In this document: in pieces, positions 7,090 through 12,603 of the stretch
Layout: every line of letters starts with the position of its first letter
Numbering within the stretch: position 1 is the stretch's first letter
Origin: Oxalobacteraceae bacterium
GTDB taxonomy: Bacteria > Pseudomonadota > Gammaproteobacteria > Burkholderiales > Burkholderiaceae_D
Direction: 5' to 3'
NCBI GenBank assembly: GCA_027485535.1
Contig: JAIXQV010000064.1
Location: 1-15,265, forward strand
Length of the DNA: 15,265 bases
Position numbers and translations under genes: made by a program
The notes under the pieces: generated by a model
Databases searched by the model: none
Told to the model about the DNA's origin: nothing
Seen by the model: the letters and a program-made list of their open reading frames with translations, nothing else

Positions 7090-8376
7090 TTACTTTTTGG
7101 AAAATTTTTTTGCGACCAAACCGGGTTTGGCCAGCCAAGTCGGCCGCTCGGGTGCTAGCAGGACCGCAAGTACCACGCCGGCGCCCACCGCCACCACCAG
7201 ATCGGCGAACACCGTGAGTATGAAAGTCATCACCAGAACCAGTTTCTCGGCGCGGGAAGCTGTCTTCATCAATCGAACGAAATGCTTTCCCTCGGCCATA
7301 TTCCAAGCCACCACGAACAAGATGGCCGCCAGTACTGCCAGCGGTATATCAGCCGCCAAGGGCGCCATGAATAGCAGCACCGCCACCAGCGTCAAAGCGT
7401 GCACGATGCCGGCGAGCGGGCTGTTGGCGCCATTGCGAATGTTGGTGGCGGTGCGCGCGATAGCGCCGGTGGCCGCGAAACCGCCGAACAGCGGTACGAC
7501 CACGTTGGCGATGCCCTGCCCGATCAGCTCCTGATTCGAGTCGTGCTGCGTGCCCGCCATGCTGTCGGCGACCACCGCCGACAGTAGTGCCTCGATCGCA
7601 CCCAGCATTGCGATAGTGAACGCCGGCCCGATCAAGGGGATCAGCTGCGGCAGAGAAATCTCCGGCAACGAGAATTCAGGCAAACCGGTCGGTATGCCGC
7701 CGAAGGCAGAACCGATGGTGGCGACGCCGGGTAGCTGAAGTGAGGCTTGTAACGCGGTGGCGATCACCATCGCGGTGAGTGGACCCGGGATACTCGCCAA
7801 GCCCGGCATCCGCTGCGCAAAGCCCACCAGTAGCAAACTGAGCAGCGCCAGCCCCAGTGTCGGCAGGTGCGTCTGCGGCAGTGCCTCCAGCAAGTGCCAG
7901 AGCTTGTCGTGAAAATGCGCGCCGGCGGGCTGCGGCAGTCCGAGAAATGCGCTCCACTGGCCAACGAAAATGATGACCGCGATACCGGCAGTGAAGCCGA
8001 CCACGACCGGTGGCGGAATAAACCTGATCACGCCACCCATGCGTGCCAAGCCCATCAAGACCAACATCACTCCGGCCATCAGTGTCGCAATCTGCAGACC
8101 TGCGATGCCATGCTTGGCGGTGACCCCAGCCAGAATGGCGATGAATGCACCAGTAGGCCCGGCGATTTGAAGTCGACTACCACCCAAGATAGCGATCAGA
8201 CCCCCGCCAATAATCGCGGTGTAAATGCCCTGCTCTGGCCGTGCGCCGGATGCAATCGCAAACGCCATTGCCAACGGCAGCGCAACCACCCCAACTACCA
8301 AGCCAGCAACGACATTCGGTAGCCAGTGAGCACGGGACAACAGCCCGGCGCGATGAGCTTCCAGCAGCGCGATCAT
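7090..8376 (-). CDS. SulP/SLC26-family inorganic anion transporter lacking a STAS domain
   Basis: A 428-residue membrane protein of the SulP (SLC26) family, whose members move sulfate, bicarbonate or other anions by proton or sodium symport or by exchange. Visible family hallmarks are the first helix region PNVVAGLVVGVVALPLAMAF (20-39), GGSRLQIAGPTGAFIAIL (65-82), the PPPVVVGFTAGIAVII stretch (121-136), the AMLGAIEALLSAVVAD segment (256-271) and NQELIGQGIANVVVPLFGG (281-299). About 12-14 membrane segments fill the chain. Typical SulP proteins run to 500-600 residues because a cytoplasmic STAS domain follows; here the chain stops about 20 residues after the last helix, with a short basic end. 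There is no room for STAS before the next gene. The substrate cannot be assigned. It begins the minus-strand cassette with the two acyl-transfer genes, and its start faces the BPL_N-like gene. Confidence 0.92.
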   Translation of the reverse strand: MIALLEAHRAGLLSRAHWLPNVVAGLVVGVVALPLAMAFAIASGARPEQGIYTAIIGGGLIAILGGSRLQIAGPTGAFIAILAGVTAKHGIAGLQIATLMAGVMLVLMGLARMGGVIRFIPPPVVVGFTAGIAVIIFVGQWSAFLGLPQPAGAHFHDKLWHLLEALPQTHLPTLGLALLSLLLVGFAQRMPGLASIPGPLTAMVIATALQASLQLPGVATIGSAFGGIPTGLPEFSLPEISLPQLIPLIGPAFTIAMLGAIEALLSAVVADSMAGTQHDSNQELIGQGIANVVVPLFGGFAATGAIARTATNIRNGANSPLAGIVHALTLVAVLLFMAPLAADIPLAVLAAILFVVAWNMAEGKHFVRLMKTASRAEKLVLVMTFILTVFADLVVAVGAGVVLAVLLAPERPTWLAKPGLVAKKFSKK

Positions 8377-8457
8377 GAGGTCTTGGTCAACATGAAAAAA
8401 TAGGCGGCACCCGAAGCAGAATCCCTAGCGGCACCGGCAACATCGGCTCTGAAGCGG

Positions 8458-8492
8458 TCGCTGTCAGTCAACCGCATCATAGCTGACAGCGA
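8458..8492. repeat. 10-bp perfect inverted repeat between divergent sulP and amidotransferase genes
   Basis: TCGCTGTCAG (8458-8467) is mirrored exactly by CTGACAGCGA (8483-8492) with 15 nt between. The centre-to-centre distance is 25 bp, and the element sits 82 bp before the sulP start and 55 bp before the likely -10 of the plus-strand gene. This is a good position for an operator that a dimeric or tetrameric regulator could use to control either gene. No T-run follows. No regulator gene is adjacent, so the factor is unknown. Confidence 0.4.
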
Positions 8493-8543
8493 TGCGAGAT
8501 TCTCTCGTCAGCGGCCCTTGCATGTGTCGATCACGCCGAGGTG

Positions 8544-8552
8544 TGCTATACA
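8544..8552 (+). promoter_or_regulatory. Candidate extended -10 promoter for the BPL_N-like gene
   Basis: TGC (8544-8546) directly precedes TATACA (8547-8552), an extended -10 arrangement that needs little -35 contact. RNA would begin near 8559. This excludes the most upstream in-frame ATG (8492) and also ATG 8555, and supports translation from 8603 or 8624. Confidence 0.35.
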
Positions 8553-8602
8553 TCATGCCTCCGCCCGCCCTCTCTGGCCGAACTGCATCGGCGGCGGAAC
8601 GC

Positions 8603-9280
8603 ATGGAGCAGGATGTCTACGCTGTGAAAAAAAATATTGCCATCTTTCTGCACCATCCGAGCTGTTCGATCGAGTCCGTGAACGGGATTATTCAGGCCCT
8701 GTCACCAGTCTATAACCTGCGCATCTTTACCCGGCACTCGGTGCAAGAGGGATTTTTTGATGACGTTGAATTGGTGGTTTTCCCTGGCGGCTACGGTGAC
8801 GCCAGCACCTTCAGCGGCTTGATGAAATCCAATCTGCGCGAGGTGCGCAAATTCCTGCGTCGCGGCGGAAAGTACCTTGGCATTTGCATGGGTGCTTACT
8901 GGGCCGATGCGTATTACTTCGACATCCTCGCCGACACCCGCGTCAAGCAGTACATCAAGCGGCGCAATGCCGAGATCAAATCCTCTTACGGTACGACTGC
9001 ACAAGTGAGCTGGATGGGCGAGGCGGAGCGCATGTATTTTTACGATGGTCCTACTTTCATCGGCGGCGAGTACGAGGAAGTCGCCACCTATGCCAACGGT
9101 GACCCAATGGCTATCGTGCAAGGCCAAGTGGGGTTGATCGGTTGCCACCCGGAGAGCGAGCAGAGCTGGTACTGGAAAAAGTACATGCAGCCGCAGTGGC
9201 ACAATGGCACGCATCATCAGCTGCTACTGAGGTTCGTCACCGAGCATCTACTGCAAGAGTCGCAGCTGCCACTGTTCTAA
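8603..9280 (+). CDS. Class-I glutamine-amidotransferase-like protein, BPL_N domain type
   Basis: A cytoplasmic protein of 225 residues with the fold of class-I amidotransferases and the DJ-1/PfpI group, closest in pattern to the BPL_N domain (named after the N-terminal part of eukaryotic biotin-protein ligase). Key features are VVFPGGYGDAST (58-69), the nucleophile elbow GICMGAYWA (93-101, Cys95), and CHPESEQSWYW (181-191), with His182 and Glu184 completing a Cys-His-Glu triad. A strand-forming N-terminus KKNIAIFLHHP fits the Rossmann-like core. No substrate is known for stand-alone bacterial members. The frame is open to 8492, but that N-terminal stretch is not protein-like and precedes the putative promoter. 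ATG 8603 is used here; GTG 8624, with AGGA at 8610-8613, is an equally good start. The gene runs alone, divergent from sulP, and ends at a strong shared terminator. Confidence 0.85.
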   Translation: MEQDVYAVKKNIAIFLHHPSCSIESVNGIIQALSPVYNLRIFTRHSVQEGFFDDVELVVFPGGYGDASTFSGLMKSNLREVRKFLRRGGKYLGICMGAYWADAYYFDILADTRVKQYIKRRNAEIKSSYGTTAQVSWMGEAERMYFYDGPTFIGGEYEEVATYANGDPMAIVQGQVGLIGCHPESEQSWYWKKYMQPQWHNGTHHQLLLRFVTEHLLQESQLPLF

Positions 9281-9343
9281 TCGGCTGAGCGATCGAGCCG
9301 CTAAAAAACATCCCGCTGTTTTATGCGCATCGAGCTCAAATAA

Positions 9344-9367
9344 AAAAGGCTGCCGAGGCAGCCTTTT
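9344..9367. terminator. Bidirectional intrinsic terminator
   Basis: AAAAGGCTGC (9344-9353) pairs perfectly with GCAGCCTTTT (9358-9367) around a CGAG loop. The plus strand then reads TTTTCT and the minus strand runs into T6, so it stops transcription from both sides. It sits between the converging amidotransferase-like gene (ends 9280) and phasin gene (ends 9389). The T-run is better on the minus strand, fitting a highly expressed phasin. Confidence 0.87.
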
Positions 9368-9388
9368 CTAATGATGCGGAGCGACCTA

Positions 9389-9961
9389 TCAGGCAGCAGC
9401 CGCAGCCTTTTTCGACTTTGCCGCCTTGGCAGGCACGCCAAAGTGGCTACCCATATCGCCGAGCTGCGACTGGAAATGATCGTAGGCAGTTTGACCCGCC
9501 TTAGCGAATTGCTCATACATCGCATTCGCGTTCGCCATATTCGACTTGAACATATCAACGAACGGCTCGGTGCCCGCAGGTGCGGTCTTGCTCATGTCGT
9601 TCACCAGAGCGTGGAAATGAGCAGTCGTCTCGGCCATACGCTCTTGCGCAACCTTGCCCAGCTCGGCTTGTGCCTTCGTGGCGATCGCGGTCAGATGACG
9701 CGCGTACGAAGCAGCCTTCTCTGCTGAGGGCTGCGCCTGCGACTGCACGATCACGAGTGCCGACTGCGGGTCTTTAGCCGCGAGAATCTCTTGAGCGATA
9801 GCGGAAGAGTCTTCGAGCGAGGCCTTCATGGTGGCGGCATTCAGCTCGGCCAATTCGGCGACTGCATGCATGGTCTTCTCAGCAATAGCTGACATCGTAT
9901 GAATCTGAGCTTCGGCTTGCGTTTTAGTAGCTTTCGACAGCTGGTCGATGGCGATGTTCAT
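9389..9961 (-). CDS. phaP: Phasin family protein (polyhydroxyalkanoate granule-associated)
   Basis: Phasins coat polyhydroxyalkanoate granules, limiting their size and keeping other proteins off the hydrophobic surface. The 190-residue product is almost wholly helical and Ala/Gln/Glu-rich with no signal peptide. The phasin_2 domain spans about 15-160, with a conserved-type AAKDPQSAL (61-69), a central amphipathic helix, and PFVDMFKSNMANANAMYEQF (133-152). The tail is Ala/Lys-rich and ends KKAAAAA, a common feature of betaproteobacterial phasins. ATG 9961 is preceded by a strong GGAGAG site about 7 nt upstream. Upstream there is a perfect TTGACA (10044-10049) flanked by inverted repeats, suggesting regulation, possibly by a PhaR-type repressor. 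It is followed by the strong terminator at 9344-9367. Neither polymerase nor thiolase genes lie in the window, although the dehydrogenase next door is of a reductase-like family. Confidence 0.93.
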   Translation of the reverse strand: MNIAIDQLSKATKTQAEAQIHTMSAIAEKTMHAVAELAELNAATMKASLEDSSAIAQEILAAKDPQSALVIVQSQAQPSAEKAASYARHLTAIATKAQAELGKVAQERMAETTAHFHALVNDMSKTAPAGTEPFVDMFKSNMANANAMYEQFAKAGQTAYDHFQSQLGDMGSHFGVPAKAAKSKKAAAAA

Positions 9962-10007
9962 GGTTCTGCTCTCCGGGTTGAATTATGGTGGTACGGTTAT
10001 TGTGCAA

Positions 10008-10071
10008 CGCACCAGGGCGAAGTTTGCCGGTGCGAAATTACCCTGTCAAGCGGTAATTCTTGCGCCGCACC
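10008..10071. promoter_or_regulatory. CGCACC repeats and inverted repeat around the phasin -35 (operator candidate)
   Basis: The hexamer CGCACC occurs at 10008-10013 and 10066-10071, and inverted as GGTGCG at 10029-10034. Between the last two, AATTACC (10036-10042) is mirrored by GGTAATT (10052-10058). The resulting double inverted repeat is centred near 10048-10050, within or at the edge of the TTGACA -35 box at 10044-10049. Phasin genes in several bacteria are repressed by PhaR, which releases DNA when polymer is present. Whether this site is a PhaR operator is inference, as I do not recognise a known PhaR consensus. Confidence 0.4.
10021..10049 (-). promoter_or_regulatory. Probable phasin promoter
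   Basis: On the minus strand a perfect -35 TTGACA (10044-10049) is followed after 17 nt by CAAACT (10021-10026), which matches the -10 consensus at 3 of 6 positions. RNA would start about 50 nt before the phasin ATG. The weak -10 and the inverted repeats around the -35 suggest that the promoter depends on, or is blocked by, a regulator. Confidence 0.45.
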
Positions 10072-10164
10072 AAAACATTTATTGTTACTTTTTCGACAAC
10101 GAGAAAGTCGACTTAATTCCCCGAAAATCTCTGACAACCCGCAAACCTTCATGCATTGGTGGAT

Positions 10165-10191
10165 CGGCAAGCCGCCCCCAACAACGCCAGC
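10165..10191. repeat. 27-bp direct repeat, copy 1
   Basis: This 27-bp segment is identical to 10286-10312 and begins with the small palindrome CGGCAAGCCG. Flanking bases differ at both ends, so the repeat boundary is sharp. The two copies are 121 bp apart, start to start. It is part of the long spacer between the phasin and the dehydrogenase. Confidence 0.9.
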
Positions 10192-10215
10192 AACCGCGGC
10201 AAAAGAAGGGGTGTG

Positions 10216-10334
10216 AAACGCCTCCAACAAAATGAGCAAAGCGTGCGCTGGCTAGACGGGGGCGGCGCAGACAGTACGAGACGTACGGCAAGCCGCCCCC
10301 AACAACGCCAGCGACATTTTGTTTCGAGGCGTTT
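10216..10334. repeat. 119-nt nested imperfect inverted repeat (REP/MITE-like or 3'-end hairpin)
   Basis: Outer arms 10216-10234 and 10315-10334 match as inverted repeats in two 9-bp blocks (AAACGCCTC and AACAAAATG) separated by a 1/2-nt asymmetry. Inside them, GCTGGC (10247-10252) pairs with GCCAGC (10307-10312), and GGGGGCGGC (10258-10266) with GCCGCCCCC (10292-10300). The tip holds GTAC-GAGAC-GTAC. The right outer arm overlaps the stop codon of the dehydrogenase (10333-10335). The remainder of the 371-nt spacer (9962-10332) holds the phasin promoter and copy 1 of the 27-bp repeat; no ORF in it looks like protein. The element resembles a REP-type or miniature inverted-repeat element. An RNA role, such as protecting the 3' end of the dehydrogenase mRNA, is also possible. 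Confidence 0.75.
10286..10312. repeat. 27-bp direct repeat, copy 2
   Basis: This is the second exact copy of 10165-10191. Its GCCGCCCCC (10292-10300) and GCCAGC (10307-10312) are complementary to GGGGGCGGC (10258-10266) and GCTGGC (10247-10252), so it forms the right half of the hairpin described at 10216-10334. Copy 1 has the same complementarity with the same central element. Confidence 0.9.
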
Positions 10335-11094
10335 AGCCGCGCCCGACGTAGGGCATGCTAGTCGCCATGATTGTCATAAAGAGCACATTACTCTCGAGTG
10401 GAAGCTGGGCTATTTGCAGCACAGCATCGGCCACGTGGTTGACGTCCATGCGCGGCTCAACCTTGGTAGTGCCATCAGCCTGCAGAATGCCAGCCGCCAT
10501 GCGCTCGGTCATTTCAGTGGCCGCATTGCCGATATCAATCTGACTGCAAGCGACACGGTGAGCACGGCCATCAAGTGCAATCGACTTGGTGAGTCCGGTG
10601 ATGGCGTGTTTGGTGGCGGTATACGGCGCCGACATCGGACGTGGTGCATGCGCCGAGATAGAGCCGTTGTTGATGATGCGTCCACCCTGCGGGTTTTGCG
10701 CTTTCATCATGCGAATCGCCTCCTGCGCGCACAGAAAGGCGCCGGTAAGGTTAGCGTCCACCACCGCTTTCCACTGCTCGTAGCTTAATGATTCAATCGG
10801 CACCGCCGGCGCGCTGACACCCGCGTTATTAAACAGCACATCGAGCCGACCAAATTTACTCTGCGTCGCTGCGAATAATTGCTTAACGCTCTCGGGGTCG
10901 CCCACATCACAGCGCTGCGCGAGTGTGTTCTCGTGAGTACCGCCAATATCGGCAATCGCCTGCTCGAGCTTATCGAGCTGCCGGCCGGCCATCACGACGC
11001 AGTAACCCGCCCGCAAAAACGCCTTCGCTGTTGCTTTGCCAATACCTGCACCTGCTCCCGTGATCAGTGCTACTTTCAATGCGTGTTCAGACAT
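10333..11094 (-). CDS. Short-chain dehydrogenase/reductase (classical SDR)
   Basis: A 253-residue NAD(P)-dependent oxidoreductase with a single Rossmann domain. Visible features are the cofactor loop TGAGAGIG (12-19), Asp63 (adenine-ring contact), NNAG (89-92), catalytic Asn115, Ser145, Tyr158 and Lys162 (YTATK), and a family-typical end MPYVGRG. Arg38 after the second strand (AGRQ) suggests NADPH preference. The length is normal and all catalytic residues are present. Its ATG overlaps the stop of the upstream aminotransferase by one base (TGATG on the minus strand), so the two are translationally coupled and probably act in one pathway, for instance on an amino-acid-derived keto or hydroxy acid; this is inference. 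The substrate is not evident. 3-oxoacyl reductases share the fold, but nothing here singles out PhaB or FabG. Its stop lies inside a large inverted repeat. Confidence 0.92.
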   Translation of the reverse strand: MSEHALKVALITGAGAGIGKATAKAFLRAGYCVVMAGRQLDKLEQAIADIGGTHENTLAQRCDVGDPESVKQLFAATQSKFGRLDVLFNNAGVSAPAVPIESLSYEQWKAVVDANLTGAFLCAQEAIRMMKAQNPQGGRIINNGSISAHAPRPMSAPYTATKHAITGLTKSIALDGRAHRVACSQIDIGNAATEMTERMAAGILQADGTTKVEPRMDVNHVADAVLQIAQLPLESNVLFMTIMATSMPYVGRG

Positions 11095-12296
11095 CAGGAA
11101 TTTCCCTTCTCTACAAATGCTTTAATCCGGCCGACACCCTCACGAATCGCTTGATCGGATGCGGCGTAACTCAGACGAATATGTTGCCCTTCGCCCTCGG
11201 CGCGCGGACCAAAGTGAATATCTGCCAATACTGCAACGCCCGCCTCATTTAATAGCCGCTGGCGAAACGCTTCCGAATCACGACAACCGGTGATTCGACA
11301 CGCCTCGGTCACATTCGGCCAAGCGTAAAAAGCGCCGCCGGGGGACTGACACGTCACACCAGGAATATCGTTTAACAGGCTGACCACCAGATCACGTCGC
11401 TGCTGAAAAATTTCGCGCATACGATCCGCATCATCTTGTGGGCCGATTAATGCCTCGACACCCGCCCACTGCGTGATTTGCGAGGCGCACGACTCGGTAT
11501 TCGTAATCCAGGTGGTGAAGAAAGGCGCCAGCTGCCGATTCGCCATATAACCCAGGCGCCAACCGGTCATGGCATAGGTTTTGGATAAGCCATCAGCAAT
11601 GATGGTGCGCTCCTGCATACCCGGCTCAGAGGCAATTGAATGAAACTCACCGTCATAAATCAGCCGACCATAAATCTCATCGGCGTAGACCCAGACTTGC
11701 GGGTGCGCGCGCAGGACCTCGGCAATGGCTGCCATATCTTTTTTCGGAATCACGCCACCGGTAGGATTTTGTGGCGAGTTCAAAATCAAGAGGCGTGTTT
11801 TCGGCGTAATCAGCGCCGCTAACTCGTTCGGATCAAGACTGAAGTGACGCGCCTCGCGCAGGAAAATCGGCACCCCCACCGCACCACTGGCTTTGATCTG
11901 CGATTCGTAAATCGGAAATCCCGGTACCGGGTAAATCACCTCGTCACCCGCACCATAATCGGTTACCGAGAGAATGGTGTAACCAATGAATGGCTTGGCA
12001 CCCGCCGCGATGACCACATCGTCCGGACTTACCGCAATGCCCCGCGTACGCGAAATTTCATCAGCCACTGCCTGTCGCAACTCGGCAATTCCGGCGGACG
12101 GTGTGTAGCCGTGCTTACCCTCGCGAATCGCTTTAACAGCAGCGTCCTGTACATGGGTCGGCGTATGAAAATCCGGTTGCCCGATACAGAACGAGACGAT
12201 ATCCCGCCCTTCTCGCATTAACTTGTTGACCTCAGCCAGTACGATGAATGCATTTTCGGTGCCGAGACTTTGGGCGCGTTGACTTACCTTGGGCAT
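11094..12296 (-). CDS. PLP-dependent class I/II aminotransferase
   Basis: A 400-residue cytoplasmic fold-type I transaminase of the aspartate aminotransferase superfamily. Motifs: substrate-loop GQPDFHTP (39-46), YTPSAGIAELR (64-74), SPQNPTGG (174-181, Asn177), YADEIYG (204-210, Asp206 facing the pyridine nitrogen), GLSKTYAMTGWRLGY (236-250, PLP Lys239 and phosphate-binding Arg247), and IRLSYA (373-378, Arg374 for the substrate carboxylate). Many relatives carry G-K-Q-A/E after the second strand; here it is AGAKPFIGY, which may reflect another substrate. The start is ATG 12296, with a strong GGAG at 12302-12305 just upstream. The frame extends in-frame to 12434, but that stretch is basic, low in family features and upstream of the ribosome site. 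It is coupled to the dehydrogenase by a 1-nt overlap. A 20-bp palindrome lies 122 bp upstream. Substrate unknown; an Ala, Asp or branched-chain type is possible. Confidence 0.92.
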   Translation of the reverse strand: MPKVSQRAQSLGTENAFIVLAEVNKLMREGRDIVSFCIGQPDFHTPTHVQDAAVKAIREGKHGYTPSAGIAELRQAVADEISRTRGIAVSPDDVVIAAGAKPFIGYTILSVTDYGAGDEVIYPVPGFPIYESQIKASGAVGVPIFLREARHFSLDPNELAALITPKTRLLILNSPQNPTGGVIPKKDMAAIAEVLRAHPQVWVYADEIYGRLIYDGEFHSIASEPGMQERTIIADGLSKTYAMTGWRLGYMANRQLAPFFTTWITNTESCASQITQWAGVEALIGPQDDADRMREIFQQRRDLVVSLLNDIPGVTCQSPGGAFYAWPNVTEACRITGCRDSEAFRQRLLNEAGVAVLADIHFGPRAEGEGQHIRLSYAASDQAIREGVGRIKAFVEKGNS

Positions 12297-12417
12297 TGTT
12301 TCTCCGTGGTGGTTCGCAGGACAGGATATGCGTGAAGTTCGCTTTGTCGATCGCAATGATCTACGGTTTCCCGAATTGAGCGACAAAATCCGCGCGGTAT
12401 TGTGACTGATCTGTTTG

Positions 12418-12437
12418 TTTTTGACCCGGGTCAAAAA
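12418..12437. promoter_or_regulatory. 20-bp perfect palindrome, CRP/FNR-like operator candidate
   Basis: The sequence is a perfect palindrome of 20 bp centred between 12427 and 12428. Its core TTGACCCGGGTCAA (12421-12434) has the spacing of FNR/CRP-superfamily sites (TTGAY-N4-RTCAA), differing from the classic FNR box only by C and G at the fifth positions. It lies 122 bp upstream of the aminotransferase start and about 100 bp upstream of the -10 candidate of the plus-strand gene. With no room for a loop beyond CCGG, it is more likely a protein-binding site than a terminator. The protein that binds it is unknown. Confidence 0.55.
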
Positions 12438-12534
12438 AATTCAACCCACAAACACCTAGGCTTAGAGACAGCATCCTCGGTAACTGCCTGAGAAAAGTAC
12501 GGCCGGTTCGGCTAGTGTTTGATGCAATTTGCGG

Positions 12535-12540
12535 TATAAC
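12535..12540 (+). promoter_or_regulatory. Possible -10 box for the small secreted protein gene
   Basis: TATAAC (5 of 6 consensus) occurs 64 nt before ATG 12604 in an AT-rich leader. No good -35 is seen at 16-18 nt spacing, so the call is weak. Confidence 0.25.
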
Positions 12541-12603
12541 ATTGGCAATAACTTTATTAGTTCTTTTATTAAGAAATTGACAACCAAAGTCTGCGCTCAT
12601 CTT

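Larger units (their letters stand above)
12297..12603. other. Divergent spacer between aminotransferase and small secreted protein
   Basis: The 307-nt spacer separates two divergent genes. It holds the aminotransferase ribosome site next to 12296, a perfect 20-bp palindrome at 12418-12437, an AT-rich stretch at 12535-12590, and a possible plus-strand -10 TATAAC at 12535-12540. In-frame extensions of both flanking genes into it do not look like protein. No RNA gene is recognised. Confidence 0.5.

Noticed and set aside
7064..7306. Programmed frameshift at an A-run near the end of sulP giving a longer protein
   Set aside because: The alternative frame stops after about ten residues and does not supply a STAS domain.
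8492..8602. N-terminal extension of the BPL_N-like gene to an ATG at 8492
   Set aside because: The extra 37 residues are not protein-like, do not belong to the domain, and precede a likely promoter and better starts at 8603 and 8624.
9282..9300. CGGCT/AGCCG hairpin just after the amidotransferase-like gene as a terminator
   Set aside because: The stem is just 5 bp and no T-run follows; the strong hairpin at 9344-9367 explains termination.
9948..10291. Several 68-105 residue frames in the phasin upstream spacer
   Set aside because: They overlap each other on both strands, cross promoter and repeat elements, and show no signal, domain or ribosome site.
10165..10312. CRISPR array
   Set aside because: There are just two direct copies, 121 bp apart, with an inverted copy between them and no cas genes; this does not fit an array.
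10156..10788. Plus-strand 210-residue frame through the repeat cluster and dehydrogenase gene
   Set aside because: It is antisense to a clear SDR gene, and its translation is low-complexity with no recognisable fold.
12297..12434. N-terminal extension of the aminotransferase to 12434
   Set aside because: Strong GGAG lies just before ATG 12296, and the extension is basic and unlike the family; it also runs through the palindrome.
12529..12603. TTG-started extension of the small secreted protein
   Set aside because: It would bury the signal peptide 25 residues inside the protein; ATG 12604 is clean.
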